Positions 1 through 6,537 of a DNA stretch of 64,000 bases are shown one piece after another; within the stretch, counting starts at the first letter, position 1; the number at the start of each line of letters is the position of its first letter. The notes under the pieces were generated by a model. That model saw only the letters and a program-made list of their open reading frames with translations. It ran no database searches and was not told the DNA's origin. The translations under genes and the position numbers were made by a program. Origin of the DNA: Gordonia mangrovi (GTDB taxonomy: Bacteria; Actinomycetota; Actinomycetes; Mycobacteriales; Mycobacteriaceae); NCBI RefSeq assembly GCF_024734075.1, contig NZ_CP102850.1:1178001-1242000 (forward strand), given 5' to 3'.

Positions 1-741
1 GCCGAGGCTGCGGGCGCGTTGAACCGCCGAGTCGGCCAGCGTCTCGTCGCTGATGCCCGGGATGGTCGAGAATCGGGTGCGCAGACCACCGGGCCGCCGC
101 ATGAAGGTGAATCCGGCCTGGTTGCTGAGGCCGGGTTCCTGAGGGTCCGGCAGGACGGTCGCGGCGAGTTCCACCGTCAGCCGCTCCACCGCGGTCTGTT
201 CGGTCCGGTCGGCGTGGGTGGCGGCCTCGGCGATCTCGGCCAGGGTGTCGGCGGCGATCGTGAGGAACTGGTCGTCGCCGCGCAGGATCGACGACACCCG
301 TGCGACGCCCGGCCGGCGCAGCAGATCCCACAGCCCGCCGCGGTCCTTCCACATCCGCAGGACGATGTCGTCGGTGGCCACGCCGTAGGACTGGGCGAGC
401 GCGAAGAGGATGGCATTCAGGCCGCCGGCGCTGGCACCGGCGAGGATGTCGAATTCGACGTGGTCGTAGCCGGCCTCGCGCACCATCCGCCGGTAGACCT
501 CGGCACGGCGATTCCGCGCGATGCGGCGCGGGCAGGCCGCTCGGGCGTCGGCGGGGCATCGGTCGTCGGGACACACCGGGTCGGCGTCGGTGTCGAGCAG
601 CGCGCGCCGCAACACGTCGAATTCGGCGACCGCGCCCCCAATCCACACGGCCATGCTGACCCCGCCGCGCATGGCGAGCGCGATGCGCAGGGTGGGGCGC
701 CGGCCGTCGGCCGCGTCGGTGTCGGCACGAGAGGTCGTCAT
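1..741 (-). CDS. Patatin-like phospholipase/acyl hydrolase, N-terminal part (runs off window)
   Basis: The reading frame is open from an ATG at 741 to the left edge, so 247 codons are visible and the C-terminus is outside the window. Near residues 25-37 there is a glycine-rich loop (RGGVSMAVWIGG) of the kind that forms the oxyanion hole, and further on GASAGG, the GxSxG nucleophile elbow of patatins. Actinobacteria carry long patatin-related proteins of several hundred residues with this N-terminus, so most of the protein should lie to the left. They act as serine/aspartate-dyad lipid acyl hydrolases; the catalytic Asp is not in the visible part. The substrate cannot be told. No operon partner is visible on the right. 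Confidence 0.85.
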   Translation of the reverse strand, partial: MTTSRADTDAADGRRPTLRIALAMRGGVSMAVWIGGAVAEFDVLRRALLDTDADPVCPDDRCPADARAACPRRIARNRRAEVYRRMVREAGYDHVEFDILAGASAGGLNAILFALAQSYGVATDDIVLRMWKDRGGLWDLLRRPGVARVSSILRGDDQFLTIAADTLAEIAEAATHADRTEQTAVERLTVELAATVLPDPQEPGLSNQAGFTFMRRPGGLRTRFSTIPGISDETLADSAVQRARSLG

Positions 742-1383
742 CGGGGCCTCGATCGGGAGTTCGGGATCGGTGCCTCATGGTGGCAACAACCCGGGGCCCA
801 GATCTGCCCCGACCTGATCTCGGGGCGGTTCTGTTACCGAAATGAGCGAACCGCGCAACCCTGGTTCGTTCGGTCGGATGACGTCGGTAGGCTCAGCCGG
901 CGACCCGAGTTGGCTCACGTTGGTGTCCAACCCCGTGAAACCTCTGCCCAAGTCGGTGAGAGTGGGTCGACGGGGTGGCGGCGGCTGTCCCAGATGACGC
1001 CGGAGCGCTGCGCCATCGCCGATGGTGTCGTGCCGGCGCGCTGACGTGTCATCTGGGTCAGCCGTATCGACCGGGTCGGCGGTATTCCGCTCGCCGGCGT
1101 GGCCGCGGCGAGGTCTGGTTGTAAATTCCGTTGCAGCACACCACCGGTCGGTATCCGCGTTGGGCTGCCGGGCGGAAATGACCGCTGCCGTGGGGTTGTC
1201 GATGTCGGATCTTGCGCTCGGCTCCGGGCGGCCCGGACCGGGTTGGTGTCCACCGGGCACTGTAGCGCCCCAGGTCACAGCCGTGCGGGCCGCAGAATCC
1301 GGAGATCTGAGCCAACACGGGTGTTACCGAAATGTGCGAACCGCGCGACCCCGGTTCGTTCGATCAGATGATGCCGGTGGGGC
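742..1383. other. Gene-poor stretch with a duplicated 72-bp segment
   Basis: About 640 bp lie between the patatin start and the stop of the LuxR HTH gene. Several frames are open for over 80 codons, but none has a credible start, domain or family-like composition, so I call no gene. The stretch holds two diverged copies of one segment (832-903 and 1322-1394). It may contain the patatin promoter and the terminator of the HTH gene. Confidence 0.6.
832..903 (+). repeat. Direct repeat, copy 1 (about 72 bp)
   Basis: The segment matches 1322-1394 with 8 mismatches and one 1-nt indel. Both copies begin TGTTACCGAAATG and end CTCAGCCGGCGA. A small dyad (GAACC...GGTTC) lies in the middle of each. In copy 2 the last bases are the stop codon region of the LuxR HTH gene, so this copy may be a relic of a duplicated gene tail. 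Confidence 0.75.
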
Positions 1384-1394
1384 TCAGCCGGCGA
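1322..1394 (+). repeat. Direct repeat, copy 2 (about 73 bp), overlapping the end of the LuxR HTH gene
   Basis: This is the second copy of 832-903. It covers the last codons and stop of the minus-strand HTH gene and its 3' flank. The dyad GAACCG...CGGTTC at its centre could act as the transcription terminator of that gene. Confidence 0.75.
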
Positions 1395-1725
1395 GTCGCC
1401 CCGGGCGCCGGACGGCGCCATCGCACGGCTGGGCAGCCGGCGCGTTGGCCCGGCCGACACTGGCCGCGATCTCGTTGATCGTGGTGTAACCGTCCTCAAT
1501 CGCACGGACGAGTAGCGCGATCTTGGTGGTGGCCGGACGCCCGGCGGCACGATATTTGCCGCGGATGCGCACCAGATGTGTCCGGACCGTCGCGTCGGTG
1601 ATGAACAGGTCTCGGGCGATCTCGCGCATGGGGCGGTCGGCGACCCATCGGACCAGTACGTCGACCTCGCGGTCGCTCAGCACAGGGGATGAATAGTGTT
1701 CCCGGACAATTGCGTTCGTCATCAT
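1384..1725 (-). CDS. Stand-alone LuxR-type HTH DNA-binding protein (no receiver domain)
   Basis: The 113-residue protein consists of a single LuxR/GerE-type helix-turn-helix (about residues 17-80; LSDREVDVLVRW, then DATVRTHLVRIRGKY) and a short tail. Its C-terminal part is clearly related to the response regulator at 4073-4732: both carry RIRG(K/R)Y..AGRPA.TK followed by RAIEDG. It therefore looks like a response-regulator output domain that lost or never had its receiver. The start ATG at 1725 is preceded by GAGGAA. It lies downstream of the kinase-like protein on the same strand, separated by about 100 bp, so it may be co-regulated with the two-component system. It could compete for the same operator. 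Confidence 0.75.
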   Translation of the reverse strand: MMTNAIVREHYSSPVLSDREVDVLVRWVADRPMREIARDLFITDATVRTHLVRIRGKYRAAGRPATTKIALLVRAIEDGYTTINEIAASVGRANAPAAQPCDGAVRRPGRLAG

Positions 1726-1824
1726 TGGTTCCTCACACGCGCATGGCTGCCATACATCAAACTAGGTTATGCCGACACATTCGGCCAGACGCATGTTTCG
1801 GTGCCCCCAGGACTGGGGTGACAG

Positions 1825-2904
1825 TTAGTTGTACGAACGGATGCCGCCGGTCTTGTCGATCTCCGAGCGCACGCTGCTGCCGTCGGGGCGGCGATGCAGC
1901 ACGGAGGCTGCGATGGAACCGTGTGGCGGCGCGACCCGCACGAACACCTGTCCGGTGCGCGCGGCGGCGAGCACCGAGCCGGCGAGATCACGCACCGCCG
2001 AGGCCACCCGCGAGTCGATCGGATCGGTGCCCTCGCCGTCGGGGCGGGCGCCGGAGTCGTCGATGAACACCACCTCCACGCCGTGGGCCCGGGCGCGGTA
2101 GGCCGGCTCCTCGAGGTCGAGTGCCGTCATCAGCGGCGCGCGCAGCCGGTCGCGCAGATGCGCCTCGAGCAATGCGCACTGGATGCGTTCGTCATCGGTC
2201 AGCGGTGCCCCGGACGCGATGCGTTCGAGCATCGGCCGCGCGAGGCTGTCGAGGAAGGCGACCTGATGGGCGCGTTCCTCGTCGGCGGCCGTGTCGGCGG
2301 ACAACCGCGCGACCTGGGTGATGGTCTGGGACCGCAGAGCGAACACCGCCCGTGCGGTCGGGCGCAGCGTCAAGGAGAAGAGCGTGCCCATGATCAGTGG
2401 CGCCAGGTTGATGGCGACCATCCGCAATGCCTCGACCGGAGATTGTCCGAGGGACTCGGCCCAGAACGCGTACACGGCGGAGGCTGCGAGGAATCCGAGC
2501 CACGGGGCGACGAGGCGTCCGCGCACGCACATGAAGCAGTAGACCGCGGTGATCCCGCTGTGTGCCCACATCACCATCAACGATGAGGTCCACGGGACGC
2601 CCGGACCCGCCGTGGCCCACAATGCGCACGCGCAGGCGACCGGTCCGGCCGCTGCGAGCGCGATCGTGGTCCCCCGCGGCAGCGGATCGCCGGGGACCTG
2701 CAGGATGGCCACCACCGCCGCGGTGAGGATGACGCCCGCCAGGATCGTCGGCCACTCCGCCGGGTCTCTGATGAGGATGTACCCGATCGTCGACCAAGTG
2801 GCCGCCAGGAATGCCGCGGCGACCAGCCACGCACCGGGCTGTCGCATGCCGAGCAGGTCACGCACGTCCTGGTCGGTCGCCGAACTCGGTCGCAGCGCGC
2901 TCAT
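1825..2904 (-). CDS. Histidine-kinase-like membrane protein lacking catalytic motifs
   Basis: The 359-residue protein has about five or six hydrophobic segments in its first 180 residues and a cytoplasmic C-terminal half with a helical stretch (LDSLARPMLERIASG). Layout and position match a sensor kinase, but I find no phospho-accepting His box, N box or G box (no DxGxG), so ATP binding is doubtful. Its ATG at 2904 overlaps the stop of the upstream kinase (ATGA), which fixes the start and implies translational coupling. It may act as an accessory sensor or as a dimer partner of the active kinase. Function is inferred from context only. Confidence 0.65.
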   Translation of the reverse strand: MSALRPSSATDQDVRDLLGMRQPGAWLVAAAFLAATWSTIGYILIRDPAEWPTILAGVILTAAVVAILQVPGDPLPRGTTIALAAAGPVACACALWATAGPGVPWTSSLMVMWAHSGITAVYCFMCVRGRLVAPWLGFLAASAVYAFWAESLGQSPVEALRMVAINLAPLIMGTLFSLTLRPTARAVFALRSQTITQVARLSADTAADEERAHQVAFLDSLARPMLERIASGAPLTDDERIQCALLEAHLRDRLRAPLMTALDLEEPAYRARAHGVEVVFIDDSGARPDGEGTDPIDSRVASAVRDLAGSVLAAARTGQVFVRVAPPHGSIAASVLHRRPDGSSVRSEIDKTGGIRSYN

Positions 2905-4106
2905 GCCGACCACTCCACGACCACCCGGGTGCCGCCGCCGGGGCGCGACTCGACGGTGGCCGCTCCGCCCTCGATGCGGCGGATGCGGCCCAGCACACTG
3001 ACCGCGATGCCCAGCCGCGATGCCGGCACGTGGGTCGGGTCGAAGCCGCGCCCGTCATCGCGGATATCCACCCGCAGCGACGATGGCGACGCCGATGCGG
3101 TCACCGTCGTCGTGGCCTCCGCGCCGGCATGTCGTCGGCTGTTACGAACGGCCTCGGCGCTGGCCGAGGCGATCGCCGACACCACCTCGCCGGGATAGGC
3201 GGGCAGTGGGTCATCGACGTGCACGCGCACGGTCAGGGTGGGGTCGACCAGTCCCACCGCCGCCCGTATCTGGCTGATCGCGTCGTGGCCGCCGACCGTC
3301 TCGGGTCCGTCACCGGCCGCGGCGCGATCGACGGCGGCCAGCGCCGCACGCGCGTCCTCGGCGAGTTCGGGCGATCCGCCCCGGCGCGAGGCCGTCAGCA
3401 AGGTGGACATCACGTTGTCGTGGGTGAGGGCATCGAACCGGCTGCGCTCGGTCGATCGCGCGTCGGCGGCGGCGGCCGCGGCGGTGGCGCGAAACGCCTC
3501 CGACCTCGTCTGATCGAGGATGCCGGCGGTGCGGATGGCCATCACCGCGGCGGATACGAAGATCAGCGAATAGGAGCAGCCCCATGCGATGTCGACGAAC
3601 AGCGGCCCGTTGAGCGTCGCCGGCCGCAGCAGGTGGCTCAGCGCGATGACCGTGGAGTTGACGACGAACAGGTAGCCGAACGCGATGACCGGCCGGAACG
3701 CCAGCGCCGCGGCGATGGCGGCGAGGCCGGGGAACTGCGACAGCCAGAGCCCGCCGACCAGGTCGAGCTCCTGCCCCGACCACGCGAACCACCACAGCCC
3801 GACCGACACGGCGTATCCGCAGGCCGCCACGCCGGCGACGAGCCGGATCCGCCGGACATCACCCCACCAGCCCGCCGGCGCCATGGCCAGTCCGGTGCCG
3901 AAGGTGAGGATGAGCGCGAGCACCGTCCACCACGGCTGCATGTCCGCGGCGGTCTCGACCACCATGGACGCGGTCATCAGGGCGTAGGCGAGGTAGCCGA
4001 CGGCGACGAACCCCGACAGCAGCCGCAGGATGCGCCGGCCCGCGTACTCGTCGCGTTCATCGCGCGCGTCGGTCACCTCCGGAAGCGCCGCGGTATCGGC
4101 AGCCAT
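2901..4106 (-). CDS. Sensor histidine kinase (HisKA_3/NarL-system type)
   Basis: The protein has 401 residues if the ATG at 4106 is used; a GTG at 4076, exactly overlapping the response-regulator stop (GTGA), would give 391. Five to six membrane spans occupy residues 25-195. A dimerisation segment follows with the candidate phospho-His H229 in ALTHDN. The ATPase domain shows an N box (EAVRNSRRHAG, about 318-328), a G1 box (DDGRGFD, 350-356) and a terminal GGGTRV G2-like loop. It should phosphorylate the regulator encoded immediately upstream. The periplasmic loops are short, so the signal is probably sensed within or near the membrane. Confidence 0.88.
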   Translation of the reverse strand: MAADTAALPEVTDARDERDEYAGRRILRLLSGFVAVGYLAYALMTASMVVETAADMQPWWTVLALILTFGTGLAMAPAGWWGDVRRIRLVAGVAACGYAVSVGLWWFAWSGQELDLVGGLWLSQFPGLAAIAAALAFRPVIAFGYLFVVNSTVIALSHLLRPATLNGPLFVDIAWGCSYSLIFVSAAVMAIRTAGILDQTRSEAFRATAAAAAADARSTERSRFDALTHDNVMSTLLTASRRGGSPELAEDARAALAAVDRAAAGDGPETVGGHDAISQIRAAVGLVDPTLTVRVHVDDPLPAYPGEVVSAIASASAEAVRNSRRHAGAEATTTVTASASPSSLRVDIRDDGRGFDPTHVPASRLGIAVSVLGRIRRIEGGAATVESRPGGGTRVVVEWSA

Positions 4107-4732
4107 CCATCCTCGATCGCACGCTTGTAGAGATCGGTCTTGGTGGGCGCGGGCCGCCCGGCGGTGTTGTAGCGCCCGCGGATGCGGTTGACGTAGTCGG
4201 TGACGGTCTCGGTGGAGATGTTCATTTCTCTGGCGACCCGCGCCGACGATTCGCCGGCCGCATACAACTCGAGAACGCGGCGCAATTGCGGCGAGAGGTC
4301 CACGAAACCGGGATCGGAATCGATCGCCGCCGCCCAATCGATACCGGGCACCGTGTCGCCCGACAATGCGCACCGCATGGCGTCGAGCAATTCCCCCTCC
4401 CGCGCATTCTTGCGAACCACACCCATCACTCCGGCGCTCGCCGCCTGACGCACCATGTACATCTCGTCGCCCGAGGTGTACACGAGCGCCGGAACCCCTG
4501 CCGCGCGCAATGTCTCGATGTTGGCGATCGACGATGTCCCGTCGCCCAGACGCAGGTCCAGCAGCACCAGATCGATGTCGGTGGTGGTGGCCAGTAGCGC
4601 GCTCACCGTCCCGGCGCCCGCGACCAGCTCCATGTCGGGTTGTTCGTCGAGGGTGGCGCGCAACCCGCGGACGATCTGCTCGTGATCGTCCACCACTCCG
4701 ATGCGCCACGCCCCGCCGGGCCGTTCGGTCAT
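4073..4732 (-). CDS. NarL/LuxR-family response regulator
   Basis: The 219-residue protein has a receiver domain (about 8-125) with acidic pocket D15/D16, phospho-acceptor D59 in LVLLDLR, T86 and K108 (VVRKN). A LuxR-type HTH follows (about 150-205). It is first in a four-gene minus-strand group: regulator, kinase, kinase-like protein and, after a gap, the lone HTH. The stop overlaps the kinase start. The HTH closely resembles that of the lone domain at 1384-1725, so the two proteins may read similar DNA sites. Confidence 0.9.
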   Translation of the reverse strand: MTERPGGAWRIGVVDDHEQIVRGLRATLDEQPDMELVAGAGTVSALLATTTDIDLVLLDLRLGDGTSSIANIETLRAAGVPALVYTSGDEMYMVRQAASAGVMGVVRKNAREGELLDAMRCALSGDTVPGIDWAAAIDSDPGFVDLSPQLRRVLELYAAGESSARVAREMNISTETVTDYVNRIRGRYNTAGRPAPTKTDLYKRAIEDGWLPIPRRFRR

Positions 4733-4882
4733 GCCGACATCATCTCTTACCGGTCCGACAGTGGCGGACGAAGGGCGGTATTTCCGTTCATTCCTTCGGA
4801 CGACATCGACGCTTTCCCGAGGGGAATTCAGAAAATACGACTAATGAGAAGTAGTTCGGGATTGAAACGAAAATGTGACGAT
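4733..4882. promoter_or_regulatory. Upstream region of the two-component operon
   Basis: This 150-bp AT-richer gap separates the response-regulator start (4732) from the stop of the small protein gene at 4883. It should contain the operon promoter, but I cannot point to convincing -35/-10 hexamers. Confidence 0.35.
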
Positions 4883-5200
4883 TCATGACTGTGCCGCCGG
4901 CCGGGGGTCGGCGGGGCGCAACGCCCAGCCCGGAACCCAGTGCGTGACCTTCTCCTGGCGGTCGCGCGCGGTGATCGTGTAGGTCACCTTGCCGTACCAC
5001 TCACCCCATTCCGACCGCGCCCACGCGGTGAGCACACCGAGGTGGACCGACCGGATCTGCAGGCCGTCGGGGAAGTACTCGCCGGAGTGGTGCGGGGTCT
5101 GCGGGTACAGCGCGTTGAGGTCGATGAGCACCGCCTTGTGGCCGACCGGGAAGAACACCGGCCGTCGTGGCTGGCCGCTGTCGCCGCCGATCCACTGCAT
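4883..5200 (-). CDS. Small conserved-looking protein of unknown function
   Basis: The protein has 105 residues from the ATG at 5200 (a GTG at 5206 would add two). It has no signal peptide or membrane segment. It is rich in aromatic residues, with HHSGEYFPDG, HLGVLTAWARSEWGEW and a C-terminal WVPGWALRP. I do not recognise the family. Codon composition and lack of frame breaks support it as real. The start codon lies inside the left arm of a perfect 40-bp palindrome (5197-5236), so initiation could be blocked by an RNA hairpin. A second hairpin (5253-5295) stands between it and the Clp-N gene. Confidence 0.6.
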   Translation of the reverse strand: MQWIGGDSGQPRRPVFFPVGHKAVLIDLNALYPQTPHHSGEYFPDGLQIRSVHLGVLTAWARSEWGEWYGKVTYTITARDRQEKVTHWVPGWALRPADPRPAAQS

Positions 5201-5236
5201 ACCCACACTCGAACATTAGTTCGAGTGTGGGTATGC
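5197..5236. repeat. Perfect 18-bp inverted repeat, 4-nt loop, over a start codon
   Basis: The arms GCATACCCACACTCGAAC (5197-5214) and its exact reverse complement (5219-5236) are separated by ATTA. The left arm contains the ATG of the gene at 4883-5200. It could be a translation-control hairpin or a protein-binding site. Confidence 0.9.
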
Positions 5237-5252
5237 GCTCAACTCTGCAGCG

Positions 5253-5295
5253 GAGTGAGGCCAACGTGCCGGTGGGCGACACGTTGGCCTCACTC
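5253..5295 (-). terminator. Perfect 16-bp inverted repeat, likely terminator of the Clp-N operon
   Basis: GAGTGAGGCCAACGTG (5253-5268) pairs exactly with 5280-5295 across an 11-nt loop. It lies 22 bp beyond the Clp-N stop. There is no U-tract, as is common in actinobacterial hairpin terminators. Confidence 0.6.
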
Positions 5296-5317
5296 GCCGG
5301 GAGTGTTCGGCGCCCGG

Positions 5318-6193
5318 TCAGACCTCGGCCTCGACGTCGGGCAGGCTCGCCCAGACGGCGGCCTTCAGGTCGTCGGGGGTGGTGGCCGACTCGATCACCG
5401 CTCGCGACGCGTCGTCGGCGATGTCGATGATGGCCAGCAGCAGGTACTCGGGCCGCAGCCGGCGGTCGCCACGCTCTCGCGCGATCTCCACGCCCTTGGC
5501 CATGGTCGACCGGGCCGACGCGGCGAACCGCGGTCGACTGCCCCGGCCGCGCGGACCACGGCGGCCTCGCCCGGGCTCCCAGGGCCCGTCCTCGGCAAAC
5601 GGTCCACCGGGGCCGAAGGGTCCGCCGGGGCCGCCCGGTCCGAACGGGCCGCCACCGGGGCCGAAGCCCTCGCGCCCCCAGGCTTCCCGTCCCCAGCCCT
5701 CGGGGCCGCAACCGTCGGGGCCACGTCCGTGGTGGGGGCCATGGCCGTGGCCGTGCCGATGACCGGGGCCACGTCCGCGACCGCGACCGCGTCGACCGCC
5801 GGGCCCGCGTTCGGGGCGTCGAGCCCAGCCCTCGGACAGGTCCTCACCGAACCGTCCGCGGACCGCCTCGCGGACCTTGTCGAGGTCGATCCCGATGCTG
5901 CGCAGCGCCGCACGGTCCTCGTCGTAGCGTTGTCGGGCCGATTCCTCCTCGGAATCCGTGGCGGTCGCCTCGGACTCGTCGTCGTGTTCGGTGTGATAGG
6001 TCCGCACCGCCTCGCGTGCCGTCGGCAGGGTGAGTCCCTGCTCGGCGAGCAGGGTGAACAGCGGACTGCGGGCATTACAGAGCATGCCCAGGATGAGGTG
6101 GTCGTTCCCGAGCTGCCGGTGACCGAGGTCGCCGGCCTCTTGCATGGCGAAAGCCATGAGCATTCTGTCGTCGCGGGTGAATCGCTCAAACAT
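5318..6193 (-). CDS. Clp N-terminal-domain protein with two repeats and a Gly/Pro/His-rich linker
   Basis: The 291-residue protein starts at the ATG at 6193. Residues 1-67 and about 225-288 resemble the Clp_N double-helix repeat (AGDLGHRQLGNDHLILGML and LRPEYLLLAIIDIA). Between them are an acidic segment and a long low-complexity Gly/Pro/His/Arg linker (GHGHGHGPHHGRG). There is no AAA+ ATPase domain, so it is not a ClpA/ClpC chaperone. Such proteins could bind Clp adaptors or substrates. The upstream HTH gene overlaps it by 8 bp, so the two are co-translated. Function beyond the domain call is unknown. Confidence 0.8.
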   Translation of the reverse strand: MFERFTRDDRMLMAFAMQEAGDLGHRQLGNDHLILGMLCNARSPLFTLLAEQGLTLPTAREAVRTYHTEHDDESEATATDSEEESARQRYDEDRAALRSIGIDLDKVREAVRGRFGEDLSEGWARRPERGPGGRRGRGRGRGPGHRHGHGHGPHHGRGPDGCGPEGWGREAWGREGFGPGGGPFGPGGPGGPFGPGGPFAEDGPWEPGRGRRGPRGRGSRPRFAASARSTMAKGVEIARERGDRRLRPEYLLLAIIDIADDASRAVIESATTPDDLKAAVWASLPDVEAEV

Positions 6194-6467
6194 TGGTGTC
6201 TCCTTCCGGCCCGCTGTCGCGGACCTCGCGGTGTGCATGTTTCTGATGCACGGCCTGGCGGCTGATCTGCAGGACCTCTGCGATCGCCTGCCAGCTCCAG
6301 CCGTGGGCGCGGGCATTGGCCACCTGCACGTCCTCGAGCCGGTCGGCCAGGGTGCGCAGCGCGCGGACGGCGGCCAGACCCCGCGCCGGGTCGTCGCTCG
6401 CGGCGTCTCCGGCTAGTCCGGAGGTATCGCGATCGGCCATCTCGGCCTGGTCCTGTTCGTCGCGCAT
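6186..6467 (-). CDS. Small helix-turn-helix regulator paired with the Clp-N gene
   Basis: The 93-residue protein has a hydrophilic N-terminus and one HTH (about residues 56-78: GWSWQAIAEVLQISRQAVHQ). The turn and recognition helix resemble sigma-70 region 4/MarR-like HTHs, typical of small regulators next to Clp-N proteins. The start ATG at 6467 lies only 6 nt downstream of a good -10 hexamer, so the transcript seems leaderless and no Shine-Dalgarno is needed. Two TGTCA-N8-TGACA palindromes overlap this promoter, making autoregulation likely (inference). Confidence 0.8.
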   Translation of the reverse strand: MRDEQDQAEMADRDTSGLAGDAASDDPARGLAAVRALRTLADRLEDVQVANARAHGWSWQAIAEVLQISRQAVHQKHAHREVRDSGPEGDTNV

Positions 6468-6469
6468 GT

Positions 6470-6514
6470 TGTCAGGTTATGTTGACAGTCGCCTGGTGTC
6501 AAGAATTGTTGACA
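6470..6514 (-). promoter_or_regulatory. Promoter with twin TGTCA-N8-TGACA operators (HTH/Clp-N operon)
   Basis: On the minus strand: -35 TTGACA (6497-6502), 17-nt spacer, -10 TAACCT (6474-6479), then ATG after 6 nt. Two palindromes with identical half-sites and spacing lie at 6470-6487 (over the -10) and 6497-6514 (over the -35), 27 bp centre to centre. Confidence 0.75.
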
Positions 6515-6537
6515 GGTGACCGAGGCGGGTGGCGGCA

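Noticed and set aside
19-1044. Long plus-strand frame of 341 codons at the left edge
   Set aside because: It is the shadow of the minus-strand patatin-like gene, whose frame shows the glycine-rich loop and GASAGG motif.
775-1318. Overlapping minus-strand frames of 86-167 codons in the gap upstream of the patatin gene
   Set aside because: No ribosome site, domain or consistent codon pattern, and they cross the repeated segment.
4107-4709. N-terminal extension of the histidine kinase frame
   Set aside because: It lies wholly within the response-regulator gene and is Arg/His-rich in the manner of a shadow frame.
5395-6189. Alternative minus-strand frame over the Clp-N gene
   Set aside because: Ser/Pro/Arg-rich shadow; the frame starting at 6193 has the Clp_N-like helices and overlaps the HTH gene naturally.
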